From Alphaproteobacteria bacterium (GTDB lineage Bacteria; Pseudomonadota; Alphaproteobacteria; TMED109), in assembly GCA_030828505.1 (NCBI GenBank), contig JAURCJ010000001.1:186001-250000 (forward strand): 64,000 bases of DNA, in the 5' to 3' direction. A program made the translations under genes and the position numbers. Below the pieces are notes generated by a model, which searched no databases, was not told the origin of the DNA, and worked only from the letters and a program-made list of their open reading frames with translations. This document shows positions 9,221 to 18,125 of the stretch, one piece after another (the first letter of the stretch is position 1; every line of letters starts with the position of its first letter).

Positions 9221-10318
9221 TCATGCAAATTTAATATTTGCAACTTTTTCCTTACTTAATCTCACACTATTACTTTTTAATTGACCACAAGCTGCTAATA
9301 TATCTTGCCCTCTTGCATGACGAACAGTAGCAGTAATGCCTCCATTATAACAAACTTCATCAGCAAAATCTTTAATAGTTTTCTCAGAAGAACATTTATA
9401 AATACTTCCAGGCCACGGGTTAAATGGTATTAAATTAACCTTAGCATGAATTGGTTCCAGAAGTTTTACTAACTTTTTGGCATCTTGAATAGAATCGTTT
9501 ACTCCGTCTAACATAACATATTCAAATGTAATTCTTCTTGAATTATTTACACCTGGATAAACCTCTAATACAGACAGTAATTCTTTAATAGGCCATTTTT
9601 TATTTATAGGTACTAATTCATTTCTTATATCGTCATTTACCGCATGAAGACTTATTGCTAAACTAACATCTAATTCATATTTAAGTTTTTTGATTATAGG
9701 AACAACACCTGAAGTAGATAAAGTAATTTTACGTCTAGAATAGCATAGGCCTTCATTATCCAATAAAATTTTTATTGCTCTTGTTACCTCATGATAATTA
9801 TACAAAGGTTCACCCATACCCATAAATACAATATTAGTGATTTTTCTATTTTTTATATCCCAGTCTCCTAAGCTATCTTTAGCAGCAAGAATTTGGCCTA
9901 TTATTTCATATGTAAACAAATTTCTTACTAAAGGCATCGTTCCGGTATGACAAAAAGAACAAGACAAAGTGCAGCCTACTTGCGATGATATACATAAAGT
10001 ACCTCTATCCTTTTCAGGTATAAATACGGTTTCTATTTTTCTATCATCACTTAGCTTAAACAACCACTTTTGTGTGCCATCTTTAGATATCTGATGTTGA
10101 TCAATATTTAATCTAATATTATCTATATCAGAGTGCAATTTATCTCTTAACTTTATTCCTATATCAGACATTTCGTTGAACGACTTTACACCATTAACGT
10201 ATAACCATTTCCATATTTGCTTAGCTCTAAATTGTTTTTCTCCTAAATTCAAAATATATTTATTAAGCTCATCTTTTGTAAAAGAATTTATAGGAACATT
10301 TTTTATCATTATTGGCAT
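9221..10318 (-). CDS. rlmN: 23S rRNA (adenine-2503 C2)/tRNA methyltransferase, radical SAM
   Basis: A 365-residue radical-SAM enzyme that methylates C2 of A2503 in 23S rRNA and A37 in some tRNAs. The iron-sulfur motif is CTLSCSFCHTG (C-x3-C-x2-C) near residue 117. The conserved GMGEPLYNY follows, and the C-terminal CGQL carries the second methyl-shuttling cysteine. The ORF begins at 10318, but the ATG at 10309 overlaps the ialB stop codon as TAATG and would give MIKNVPINSF; translational coupling makes that start equally likely. It is downstream of the IalB gene, a common alphaproteobacterial pairing. Confidence 0.96.
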   Translation of the reverse strand: MPIMIKNVPINSFTKDELNKYILNLGEKQFRAKQIWKWLYVNGVKSFNEMSDIGIKLRDKLHSDIDNIRLNIDQHQISKDGTQKWLFKLSDDRKIETVFIPEKDRGTLCISSQVGCTLSCSFCHTGTMPLVRNLFTYEIIGQILAAKDSLGDWDIKNRKITNIVFMGMGEPLYNYHEVTRAIKILLDNEGLCYSRRKITLSTSGVVPIIKKLKYELDVSLAISLHAVNDDIRNELVPINKKWPIKELLSVLEVYPGVNNSRRITFEYVMLDGVNDSIQDAKKLVKLLEPIHAKVNLIPFNPWPGSIYKCSSEKTIKDFADEVCYNGGITATVRHARGQDILAACGQLKSNSVRLSKEKVANIKFA

Positions 10319-10812
10319 TTTTTGTTCATAGCTTTATAAGCAGCAACAAACCCTTTTAGTGAATAAGTATCTTTTGTATTAGTGCCTCTTGATGAGATAC
10401 CTCTAACTATCATTGTATTACCTAATTTCATATACTTTATTAAGGCAGCATCATCTTTTTCAGTTTGTGCCCAAGCAGTAGACTTATTAGTAAATAAAAC
10501 AAATGAATGTTTATTATCTATTAAAACGTTCACCTCAGAATTATCTTTAAAAATATACCCTGCTACAAAATTAACAACACCTGTATCTTTAGAACCTTTA
10601 TTTTTAACTACTTGTGCATACACATCACCTCTTTTAGAATATTTACCTTCTTCCTTTTTGGGAAGAGTCATCATTGTACATATCCCTTCCCCATCTTTCC
10701 AATATGTAGCCTGCCAGTCACCATATGTTCCTAAATCATTAGTTGCTTGCCCCCACACAGATGATTGGACTAAAAAGAGAAAAGTAAAAATAGTTATTAA
10801 TAAATTGCACAT
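10309..10812 (-). CDS. Invasion-associated locus B (IalB) family exported protein
   Basis: A 167-residue protein with a Sec signal peptide ending near VWGQA (about residue 22). The mature part starts with YGDWQATYWKDGEGICTMMTLP, the typical IalB opening (a W followed by a C-containing strand). IalB was named in Bartonella for erythrocyte invasion, but most alphaproteobacteria, including free-living ones, carry it; its biochemical role is unknown. Two cysteines, one near the N-terminus and one in KKCQ at the end, may form a disulfide. It overlaps rlmN by up to ten bases. Confidence 0.85.
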   Translation of the reverse strand: MCNLLITIFTFLFLVQSSVWGQATNDLGTYGDWQATYWKDGEGICTMMTLPKKEEGKYSKRGDVYAQVVKNKGSKDTGVVNFVAGYIFKDNSEVNVLIDNKHSFVLFTNKSTAWAQTEKDDAALIKYMKLGNTMIVRGISSRGTNTKDTYSLKGFVAAYKAMNKKCQ

Positions 10813-10974
10813 ATGTTATTTCTATTAAAATAAAAATTAATTAATTATAAAATAAGAATATATAATATTATGAAGCAAAAAGACAAATCGTTTAAGAAAT
10901 TAATATTTTAGAATTAAAAAAGATTAATATATATTTACTTAAACAGATTTTAAATAAATTTTGAGGATATTTCT

Positions 10975-11949
10975 ATGAAAAGAATGATTGTGAATAAATA
11001 TGGTGGGCCAGAAAATTTATTTCTCGAAGAATGCTCTCCTCCTGATATCAAAGATCTATCAGTAAGAATTAAAGTAGAAAATATCGGAGTCAATTTTGCA
11101 GATACATTAGTTATTAAGGGTAGGTATCAAGAGAGACCTAGACCTCCATTTTCTCCAGGTTTGGAATTATCAGGAACTGTCATTGAGTTAGGTAAAGAAG
11201 TTAAAAATTTAAATATTAATGATAGAGTTATTGGTATAGCAAAATATGGAAGTTATTGTAACGAAATAGTCATGCCAGCTGAAAATGTATATAAGATTCC
11301 CGACAGCATGGATTTTATCACTGCTGCATCTTTTCCAGTTGCCTATGGAACAGCGTATGGGGCAATAGAATGGAAGGGCCAACTTAAAAATAATCAAACA
11401 TGTTTAATACTCGGAGCGGCAGGAGGTGTTGGCTTAGCATGCGTTGAAATTGCGAAAGCATATGGGTCTAATGTAATAGCGGCCGCAGGCAGTGATGCAA
11501 AATGTGAAACATGTAAAATTCATGGGGCAATTAGTACTATAAATTATAATGATGGAGTTTTTAGACATAGTTTAAAAAAATTAGCACCAAATGGTGTTAA
11601 CTTAGTAATTGATATGATAGGTGGAGAATTTGCGGAAGATGCAGTAAAAAACCTCAATTGGGAGGGAAAATTTGTAATAATTGGATTTGCAGGAGGTAAA
11701 ATACCTAAAATTCCTGCAAATCGATTACTTCTACAAAGTGCTTCTGCAATTGGGCTTTATTGGGGGCAATACGCATTTATTAACCCAAAGCTTATAGGTG
11801 ACTCTTTTAATAAATTGATGCAAATGTATAAAGACAAGCAATTGAAACCAAAAATCGGTAAAATATTTAAATTAGAAGATGCAACTGAGGCTTTAAATTA
11901 TTTATTAAGTAGGTCTAATACTGGTAAAATTATTCTTAGCTGTAATTAG
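10975..11949 (+). CDS. NADPH:quinone oxidoreductase-family (zinc-independent MDR) protein
   Basis: A 324-residue medium-chain dehydrogenase/reductase of the quinone oxidoreductase branch. The N-terminal GroES-like domain contains GVNFADTLVIKGRYQERPRPPFSPGLELSG, and the Rossmann nucleotide site is LGAAGGVGLACVEIAKAYG near residue 147. The catalytic zinc ligands of alcohol dehydrogenases are absent, as expected in this branch. A TTGAGGAT purine-rich site lies just upstream of the ATG. The next gene, an EamA exporter, starts six bases after the stop. A second paralogue is encoded at 52.7 kb. Confidence 0.88.
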   Translation: MKRMIVNKYGGPENLFLEECSPPDIKDLSVRIKVENIGVNFADTLVIKGRYQERPRPPFSPGLELSGTVIELGKEVKNLNINDRVIGIAKYGSYCNEIVMPAENVYKIPDSMDFITAASFPVAYGTAYGAIEWKGQLKNNQTCLILGAAGGVGLACVEIAKAYGSNVIAAAGSDAKCETCKIHGAISTINYNDGVFRHSLKKLAPNGVNLVIDMIGGEFAEDAVKNLNWEGKFVIIGFAGGKIPKIPANRLLLQSASAIGLYWGQYAFINPKLIGDSFNKLMQMYKDKQLKPKIGKIFKLEDATEALNYLLSRSNTGKIILSCN

Positions 11950-11955
11950 CCTAGA

Positions 11956-12849
11956 ATGTATAAATTAAAAAATACTTGGAGTACATTTAGCCCAAATACG
12001 AAAGGTTTTATATTTATTCTGCTTGCTTCAGCTACCTTTCCTATTATGGGAACAATAATCAAATATTTGACTGCTGAACTCCACCCTTTCCAACTCGCTT
12101 TTTTTCGCTGTTTTTTTGGTTTATTTATTCTTTTTCCAATTATTTTGAAAGATAATTTATCTAAAATATTAAATACTGATAGATTAAAATTGCACGTTAT
12201 AAGAGGATTATTAGGTGTAGGAGCAATCATGGCTGGCTTCACTGCTTTATCTATGATGCCTTTAGCAACTGCGGTAACCTTAGGCTATACTAGAATATTA
12301 TTTTTAGTACCTTTAGCAATACTCTTTATTGGAGAAAAAATTAATTTTATAAGAATTGCTTTAATAATATTAGGTTTTTTAGGAGTAATATTAATAATAG
12401 ATCCCAATAATGAAGCTGGTATTACTTATTATTCAGCTATTATTGCTTTAACTGGAGCATTTTTTGTAAGCTGCGTTAAATTAACTATTAAATCATTAAC
12501 CTCGACCGAATCCACATTAACTATACAGCTATATTATGGAATAATTTCTTCAATTGCATTATTGATACCTTGTATAATTTTTTGGAGCTCAATAAGCCTC
12601 TTTAGTTTACTACTTATATTCGTAGCAGCTATATGTGGAACTATTGCACAGATGCTTACAATTTGGGGTTTAAAAAATAGCACCACTACAGTTGTAATGC
12701 CTGCAGATTATAGCAGACTTATTTTTGCTGGAATTTATGGTTTTATATTATTTAATGAAGTACCATATTTAAATGAAATAATTGGATCTATAATAATAAT
12801 AGCAACAACTATGATAATTCTTTTATTAGATCAAATTAAAAAAAAATAA
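11956..12849 (+). CDS. DMT superfamily EamA-type transporter
   Basis: A 297-residue membrane protein with ten hydrophobic segments arranged as two EamA repeats of five helices. The first repeat contains FILLASATFPIMGTIIKYLTAELHPFQLAFFRCFFG, and the second contains AAICGTIAQMLTIWGLKNSTTTVVMPADYSRLIFAGIYGFILFNE. Such proteins export or import small metabolites such as amino acids, but the substrate cannot be assigned. It is probably cotranscribed with the quinone reductase upstream and converges with the DUF3429 gene two bases away. Confidence 0.9.
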   Translation: MYKLKNTWSTFSPNTKGFIFILLASATFPIMGTIIKYLTAELHPFQLAFFRCFFGLFILFPIILKDNLSKILNTDRLKLHVIRGLLGVGAIMAGFTALSMMPLATAVTLGYTRILFLVPLAILFIGEKINFIRIALIILGFLGVILIIDPNNEAGITYYSAIIALTGAFFVSCVKLTIKSLTSTESTLTIQLYYGIISSIALLIPCIIFWSSISLFSLLLIFVAAICGTIAQMLTIWGLKNSTTTVVMPADYSRLIFAGIYGFILFNEVPYLNEIIGSIIIIATTMIILLLDQIKKK

Positions 12850-12851
12850 TT

Positions 12852-13331
12852 TTATAATACTTTTATATTTAGAGCCAAACAGACTGACCCTAGACATAAA
12901 AAAACTATAATAGTTATAATTTTTCTTAATGGTAAATACCATTGAGGAAGTATATTATTCCTTACTGCTTTGACATCTATAAAAAATATAAGAAGAAATA
13001 ATATCATCAGTAAAACAAATATTGTTAAATAATTTGCTATAAAACCCATTATCAAAAACCAACCTAAAAGTGCAGGAATAATTGATATTAAATAATACTT
13101 AAAAAATTTATCTTTCCTTAACATTGCAGCGCCCCAATGAACTGCTCCAATAAAAGATAAAATTATAATTGAATAGTTAATCAAATTAAATAAAGCCATC
13201 AATTTTAATTCATATGGACCCAACCAAATAACGAGAGATAATATTATAAATGGTAAAGTGCCACCTAGACCAAATATTAACGGCGCCATTGGTATTTTAT
13301 ATATATTAAGGAACGAAAAATATTTAAACAT
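12852..13331 (-). CDS. DUF3429 family membrane protein
   Basis: A 159-residue protein with about five hydrophobic segments. The motif FIGAVHWGAAM near residue 61 is the hallmark of DUF3429, found in proteobacteria and in eukaryotic mitochondrial-type homologues. The function is unknown. The gene follows phhB on the same strand with 13 bases between, so the two may be transcribed together, although no functional link is established. Confidence 0.8.
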   Translation of the reverse strand: MFKYFSFLNIYKIPMAPLIFGLGGTLPFIILSLVIWLGPYELKLMALFNLINYSIIILSFIGAVHWGAAMLRKDKFFKYYLISIIPALLGWFLIMGFIANYLTIFVLLMILFLLIFFIDVKAVRNNILPQWYLPLRKIITIIVFLCLGSVCLALNIKVL

Positions 13332-13344
13332 TATAAATTTTCCA

Positions 13345-13638
13345 CTATAGGAATTTTGTAAATTCTCTATCCATCAATAAAGCTAAAGTAAAGTCTTTGT
13401 CGGATAAACCTGAAACATCATGCGTTGTAAGAACTACTTCAACCGTATTATATACATTTTTCCATTCAGGATGATGATTTAAGTTTTCGGCTTCTTCTGC
13501 AATATTTGCCATCCATAAAAAAGCATTTTTAAAATTGTTGAATTTGTATTTCTTAAAAATTACTTTCGTATCTTTATTAAGTTGCCAATCCTGTAAACTT
13601 TTTAATTTTTCTGTAATTTCTTTTTGACTTAACTTCAT
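13345..13638 (-). CDS. phhB: Pterin-4a-carbinolamine dehydratase
   Basis: A 97-residue enzyme, the usual family size. The active-site signature is NHHPEW near residue 54, followed by VVLTTHDVSGLSDKDFTLA, giving the conserved His-His...His set. It dehydrates 4a-hydroxytetrahydrobiopterin to the quinonoid dihydropterin, in support of aromatic amino acid hydroxylases, or repairs oxidised folates. No phenylalanine hydroxylase is present in the window. It leads a two-gene unit with the DUF3429 gene and is divergent from the yccA-like gene. Confidence 0.92.
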   Translation of the reverse strand: MKLSQKEITEKLKSLQDWQLNKDTKVIFKKYKFNNFKNAFLWMANIAEEAENLNHHPEWKNVYNTVEVVLTTHDVSGLSDKDFTLALLMDREFTKFL

Positions 13639-13720
13639 ATTATAACTTTTTCATTACTATTATAGTTTTATTTTATACTAATAAATAAACAAAATTATAT
13701 AAAAAGTTATATTAATTAGC

Positions 13721-13798
13721 TTGTAAAATATAGATTTTTTACAATATATAATATATATTACAATTAAAAATATAACTTAAAGCAAAAAATATTTTTTG
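13721..13798. promoter_or_regulatory. Two inverted repeats upstream of the BI-1/YccA gene
   Basis: The phhB/yccA spacer holds an 8-base inverted repeat, TTGTAAAA ... TTTTACAA, at 13721-13744, and a perfect 16-base palindrome, CAAAAAATATTTTTTG, at 13783-13798, 27 bases before the yccA start. Either could be an operator, but runs of A and T produce palindromes easily in DNA of this composition, so this is only a candidate. Confidence 0.25.
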
Positions 13799-13812
13799 TT
13801 TTTATAATAATT

Positions 13813-13816
13813 GGAG
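13813..13816 (+). promoter_or_regulatory. Ribosome-binding site that fixes the yccA start
   Basis: GGAG lies nine bases before the ATG at 13826. The TTG used by the ORF track at 13811 overlaps this site, so the TTG is best read as part of the Shine-Dalgarno region and not as a start codon. Confidence 0.7.
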
Positions 13817-13825
13817 TTTTTTAAT

Positions 13826-14572
13826 ATGAAAATTGGTCATTTTAGTTCTAATCCTCAAACGCAAGCTAGGGCTGCTTCTTTAAGTTCAGAAGACGTAGGT
13901 TTACGAGCTTACATGCAAAAAATTTATGGCTACATGACTGTTGGCCTTGCTATTACGGGTTTAATCGCGTGGCTAGTTTCAGGAGCATCAATAGATCAAA
14001 ACGGTCAATATACAGCTCTTGGACAAGCTTTATTTGCCTCTCCTTTAGGCTTTATATTTATGCTTGCGCCACTAGGTTTAGTTATGATGCTATCTATGAG
14101 AATTCAAAAAATGCAAGCTTCTACTGCTCAAACGATGTTTTGGGTTTTATCTGGCTGCTATGGAATATCATTGGCATCAATTTTTTTAGCTTATACTGGT
14201 GAGTCTGTTGCTCGTGTATTTTTTATTTCTTCATCTACCTTTTTAGCTGCTAGTATATATGGATATACTACAAAAAAATCTTTAGCTAATTTTGGTTCTT
14301 TTCTGATGATGGGCCTAATTGGTATTATAATTGCGATGGTAGTAAATATTTTTTTACAATCCACAATGATGCAATTTATGATTAGTGTGTTGGGAGTTTT
14401 AATATTTACTGGTTTAACAGCATATGACACACAAACTTTAAAAGAAATGTATGTAGAAGGAGAAAATGGAGAAACTCAAGTAAAAAAAGCAATTATGGGT
14501 GCTTTAAAACTATATCTTGATTTCTTAAATCTATTTATTATGCTTCTAATGCTTTTAGGCAATAGACGTTAA
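13826..14572 (+). CDS. Bax inhibitor-1/YccA family membrane protein
   Basis: A 248-residue protein with seven hydrophobic segments, the BI-1 (UPF0005) topology. Characteristic pieces are RAYMQKIYGYMTVGLAITGLIAWLVS near the first helix and VLIFTGLTAYDTQTLKEMY near residue 200, which holds the conserved Asp implicated in the pH-sensitive calcium leak of bacterial homologues. In bacteria it interacts with FtsH in membrane quality control or modulates ion leak. I start it at the ATG at 13826; the TTG at 13811 in the ORF track overlaps the GGAG site. A strong terminator follows, so it is transcribed alone. Confidence 0.92.
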   Translation: MKIGHFSSNPQTQARAASLSSEDVGLRAYMQKIYGYMTVGLAITGLIAWLVSGASIDQNGQYTALGQALFASPLGFIFMLAPLGLVMMLSMRIQKMQASTAQTMFWVLSGCYGISLASIFLAYTGESVARVFFISSSTFLAASIYGYTTKKSLANFGSFLMMGLIGIIIAMVVNIFLQSTMMQFMISVLGVLIFTGLTAYDTQTLKEMYVEGENGETQVKKAIMGALKLYLDFLNLFIMLLMLLGNRR

Positions 14573-14598
14573 AAATTAATATATATATATAAAAATTT

Positions 14599-14633
14599 AA
14601 AGGCGTTAATTTAATTAATTAGCGCCTTTTTTT
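14599..14633 (+). terminator. Rho-independent terminator after the BI-1/YccA gene
   Basis: AAAGGCGTTAAT pairs with ATTAGCGCCTTT across a 7-base loop, giving a 12-pair stem with one G-T wobble and a GC-rich core. A run of T follows. It is the clearest intrinsic terminator in the window and separates yccA from prpE. Confidence 0.9.
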
Positions 14634-14647
14634 ATAGATAAATAATT

Positions 14648-14654
14648 GAGAAAG
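14648..14654 (+). promoter_or_regulatory. Ribosome-binding site that fixes the prpE start
   Basis: GAGAAAG lies six bases before the ATG at 14661. The TTG at 14646 used by the ORF track overlaps this site and is unlikely to be the true start. Confidence 0.6.
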
Positions 14655-14660
14655 AATAAT

Positions 14661-16532
14661 ATGTCTTATAAAGAAAATTATAAAAATTGGAAAGACGAAC
14701 CAACTAAGTATTGGAAAGAAAAATCTGAAGATATTTATTGGTATAAAAAACCTAAAAAAGTATTGGACTCATCAGATTCTCCTTTCTGGAGCTGGTTTCC
14801 AGACGGAGTATTAAATACTTGTTATAATTGTTTAGATATTCATGTTGAAAATGGGAATGGCAATAGAAATGCTTTAATATATGATAGTCCAGTTACAAAA
14901 ACTAAAATTACCTATACTTATAATGAACTTTTAAATAAAACGGAAAGAATAGCTGGAGCTCTTCAAAATCACGGAGTTACAAAGGGCGACAGAGTTTTAA
15001 TTTACATGCCAATGATTCCAGAGGCAGTTGCGTCAATGCTTGCTTGTGCAAGAATAGGTGCAATTCATGTTGTAGTTTTTGGAGGATTTGCACCTAATGA
15101 ACTAGCTACTAGAATTAATGATTCTAAACCTAAAATTATCATTGCAGGTTCATGTGGAATAGAGCCAGGCAAAATAATTGAATATAAACCCATGCTAGAT
15201 AAAGCAATTGAAATTGCTAATTATAAAGTTAAAAAATGTTTTATCTTTCAAAGAGAAATTTGTGAAGCAAAACTAATTAGTGGAAGAGATTTTAATTTAC
15301 AAGAGTTAATAGATAATTCTGATATTGCTAAACCTGTTCCACTTAAATCAACTGATCCTCTATACATATTGTATACTTCAGGTACGACAGGAGATCCGAA
15401 AGGCATGGTTAGAGATAATGGAGGTCATGCTGTTGCTTTAAAAAATAGTATTAGTATGGTCTATGGTTTAAAGCCAGGTGAAGTTTTTTGGGCAGCATCT
15501 GATATTGGATGGGTAGTTGGTCATTCGTATATAGTTTATGCACCTCTATTAAATGGATGTACTTCAATATTATATGAAGGTAAGCCGACAGGTACTCCAG
15601 ATGCTGGGTCTTTTTGGAGAATTATAAGTGAATATAATGTTGCAGTAATGTTTACTGCTCCAACTGCTTTAAGAGCTATAAAAAGAGATGACCCAAATGG
15701 AGTGGAAATTAATAAATATAGTCTTAAAAATTTTAGAATGCAGTTTTTAGCAGGGGAAAGAGCAGACCCTACGACAATAGAATGGGCTTCAAAACATCTA
15801 AATGTTCCAGTAATAGATCATTGGTGGCAGACAGAAACAGGTTGGGCTATTGCGGGGAATTTTGCTGGCCTAGGTTTATTTGAAATTAAACCAGGTTCTA
15901 CAGGTAAAGCTTCGCCAGGTTTTGATGTACAGTGCTTAGATGAAAATGGAAAAATTAAGCCAATTGGTGAAATAGGATCACTAGCTATTAAATTACCTTT
16001 ACCTCCTAGTTGCAGCTCTACATTATGGCAAGATAAAGCTAGATATAAAAAAGCATATATGGAAGATTATCCTGGTTGGTATAGTAGTGCAGATGCAGGT
16101 TATATTGATAATGAAGGGTATATATGGGTTATGTCACGAACAGATGACATAATTAATTGTGCAGGCCACAGACTATCAACTGGAGCCATGGAAGAAGTTC
16201 TATCTAAACACGAATATATTGCAGAATGCGCTGTTGTAGGGATAGAAGATGAATTAAAAGGACAAATTCCTATGGGCTTTATAGTGATTAATGCTGGCAC
16301 TCAAGAATCTAATGAGAAAATAATTCAAGAAACTATAAGTATGGTAAGAAATGAAATTGGCCCTGTTGCCTCTTTTAGAAAAGTTGTAGTATTAAAGAGA
16401 CTTCCAAAAACTAGGTCAGGTAAAATATTAAGAAGTACAATAGCTTCGATAGTAGACAATAAACCTTATAAAATTCCTGCAACTATTGATGACGCGTCTA
16501 TTCTTGATGAAATTAAAGAAATAATTAAATAA
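14661..16532 (+). CDS. prpE: Propionyl-CoA synthetase (acyl-CoA synthetase, PrpE type)
   Basis: A 623-residue AMP-forming acyl-CoA synthetase. The ATP-binding motif ILYTSGTTGDPKG is near residue 240, and the adenylate motifs DHWWQTETGW and YSSADAGYIDNEGYIWVMSRTDD follow. The C-terminal catalytic lysine is in LPKTRSGKILR. The segment FWAASDIGWVVGHSYIVYAPL and the overall length point to the PrpE branch over acetyl-CoA synthetase, so it activates propionate (perhaps also acetate) with CoA. I place the start at 14661, after the GAGAAAG site. Downstream in metabolism, propionyl-CoA could be carboxylated and fed to the methylmalonyl-CoA mutase encoded at 30.7 kb; the carboxylase is not in the window. 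Confidence 0.9.
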   Translation: MSYKENYKNWKDEPTKYWKEKSEDIYWYKKPKKVLDSSDSPFWSWFPDGVLNTCYNCLDIHVENGNGNRNALIYDSPVTKTKITYTYNELLNKTERIAGALQNHGVTKGDRVLIYMPMIPEAVASMLACARIGAIHVVVFGGFAPNELATRINDSKPKIIIAGSCGIEPGKIIEYKPMLDKAIEIANYKVKKCFIFQREICEAKLISGRDFNLQELIDNSDIAKPVPLKSTDPLYILYTSGTTGDPKGMVRDNGGHAVALKNSISMVYGLKPGEVFWAASDIGWVVGHSYIVYAPLLNGCTSILYEGKPTGTPDAGSFWRIISEYNVAVMFTAPTALRAIKRDDPNGVEINKYSLKNFRMQFLAGERADPTTIEWASKHLNVPVIDHWWQTETGWAIAGNFAGLGLFEIKPGSTGKASPGFDVQCLDENGKIKPIGEIGSLAIKLPLPPSCSSTLWQDKARYKKAYMEDYPGWYSSADAGYIDNEGYIWVMSRTDDIINCAGHRLSTGAMEEVLSKHEYIAECAVVGIEDELKGQIPMGFIVINAGTQESNEKIIQETISMVRNEIGPVASFRKVVVLKRLPKTRSGKILRSTIASIVDNKPYKIPATIDDASILDEIKEIIK

Positions 16533-16536
16533 TAAT

Positions 16537-16941
16537 ATGCAAGAAAATATAAGGTCTTATGGGCTCATAGTTAGAAAAAAAAAAATATTAGTTTGTAATG
16601 AAAAAATAAATAATTTTAATGCAACTAAGTTTCCTGGAGGAGGAGTCGAAAAAAATGAAACTCCTGAAGACGCACTAATAAGAGAAATAAAGGAAGAATT
16701 AAGTTTAGAATGTTCTATAAAATTACGACTTTATTCTCCAGGCACGTTATTATCTCCATGGAATAATAAGCTATATACTCCTATATATTTTTATATAGAA
16801 ACAAAGGGTAATATTCTTATTCCAAAAAATGAAAATATTACTATAGATTTCTTAACTTCCGAAGAAATATTTAATAAGGATAATGTCGCACAGCCTGAAA
16901 AAAAAGCTTTAGAAAATTTAATAAAATTAGGTAAGTTATAA
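16537..16941 (+). CDS. Nudix hydrolase
   Basis: A 134-residue protein carrying a complete Nudix box: GGGVEKNETPEDALIREIKEEL, matching G-x5-E-x7-REUxEE. It hydrolyses a nucleoside diphosphate linked to another group, needing divalent metal bound by the glutamates. The specific substrate is not readable. It begins four bases after the prpE stop and is likely translated from the same message, although no pathway link to propionate is evident. Confidence 0.87.
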   Translation: MQENIRSYGLIVRKKKILVCNEKINNFNATKFPGGGVEKNETPEDALIREIKEELSLECSIKLRLYSPGTLLSPWNNKLYTPIYFYIETKGNILIPKNENITIDFLTSEEIFNKDNVAQPEKKALENLIKLGKL

Positions 16942-16944
16942 GAA

Positions 16945-18099
16945 TTATACAGAAGCTTTCTTAATAAAATTTCTAAAAATAATTAAAAATAAAAATAAAA
17001 TTAAACCACCAAATATATAAGGACTGTTTTTTCCATAAAACTCAAATAAGATTCCTGCCATAGCTGGTCCAATTATCCTGGCAAGAGATGAAATTGACTG
17101 ATTTACTCCTAAAACCCAACCTCTTCTATCTTCAGAAACAATATTTATTACTAATGTAGAAATTGTTGGCATAAAAAGACCTAAACCAAATGCTATTAAT
17201 GCCATAGATAAATAAGCATGATAATATAAATAAGACAACGCTATACAAAGCATTCCAGAAGCAATCAATATCATTCCTGAAATACATAAAAATGATTCAC
17301 CAAATCGCTTAACCAATGGCGCTATTAAAAAACCTTGAACTAAAACTCCACATATTCCAGAAAATGCAAAAATAAATCCATTTTGTTCTGCTCCCCAATT
17401 AAAAGTTCTTTCTGACCAAAGAGAAAATGTGGACTCCATAGATGCAAAAACAACAGTTACTGCAAATGATATTAAAATCAATTGTCTTAAATTAGGTGTT
17501 TTAATTGCTTCTATTAGACTTAATATACGTCTATTTTTGTTATTATTTTTAGAAGGTTTAGTATCTTTCAATATCAACAAAGATAAAGTTAAAGCTATAA
17601 ATGATAATGATGCAGCAATAAGTGGAGGCAAAATAACATTTGGGTTCTTTGGATCTGAGCCAGCCAATATTCCTCCTATAGCAGGCCCAAGAATAAAACC
17701 TATACCGAATGCTGCACCAAATAGCCCCATTGCCTTAGCTCTATTATTTTTATCTGTAATATCAGCTATATAAGCTTGGGCTGTTGAAATATTTCCTGCC
17801 ATAAAGCCTGCTAAGGCCCTAGCAAAAAATAATCCATACAATGTTTGTGAATAAGCCAATAAAATATAAGCAATAATTGATCCTGACAAGGTAATCCATA
17901 TAATTATTCTTCTACCATATTTATCACTTAAATACCCCCAAATTGGTGCTGCCATAAACTGAAAAAAAGAAAAAGTCACCATTAACATAGTAACTTTTTG
18001 AGGAGAAGCCCCATAAGTTTCTGCATAAAAAGGAAGCAATGGAATAATTATACCAAAACCTATCAGATCTATAACAACTACTAATAATAGAGGTACCAA
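16945..18099 (-). CDS. MFS exporter, TetA/TCR-like
   Basis: A 384-residue transporter with twelve hydrophobic segments. It opens with LLLVVVIDLIGFGIIIPLLPFYAE, and the loop 2-3 motif GYLSDKYGRRIII is the MFS motif A. GLFGAAFGIGFILGPAIGG is the motif-C antiporter signature, typical of drug:H+ antiporters close to TetA. Chromosomal homologues usually export unknown compounds, so I do not infer tetracycline resistance. The start is a TTG at 18099; an in-frame stop directly precedes it, so no earlier start exists. Confidence 0.88.
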   Translation of the reverse strand: MVPLLLVVVIDLIGFGIIIPLLPFYAETYGASPQKVTMLMVTFSFFQFMAAPIWGYLSDKYGRRIIIWITLSGSIIAYILLAYSQTLYGLFFARALAGFMAGNISTAQAYIADITDKNNRAKAMGLFGAAFGIGFILGPAIGGILAGSDPKNPNVILPPLIAASLSFIALTLSLLILKDTKPSKNNNKNRRILSLIEAIKTPNLRQLILISFAVTVVFASMESTFSLWSERTFNWGAEQNGFIFAFSGICGVLVQGFLIAPLVKRFGESFLCISGMILIASGMLCIALSYLYYHAYLSMALIAFGLGLFMPTISTLVINIVSEDRRGWVLGVNQSISSLARIIGPAMAGILFEFYGKNSPYIFGGLILFLFLIIFRNFIKKASV

Positions 18100-18125
18100 T
18101 TAATTATCTCAATTAATAGTTAATA

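Noticed and set aside
10382-10828. 148-residue plus-strand ORF over the IalB gene
   Set aside because: IalB on the opposite strand has signal peptide and family motifs; this frame is its shadow.
10870-10911. 13-codon ORF (MKQKDKSFKKLIF) before the quinone reductase
   Set aside because: Too short to distinguish from chance and without a ribosome site or known leader function.
17429-17773. 114-residue plus-strand ORF within the MFS exporter
   Set aside because: Shadow of the transporter frame with no independent support.
16945-18099. Tetracycline resistance gene
   Set aside because: The protein is TetA-like only at family level; chromosomal homologues are general exporters and nothing suggests acquisition.
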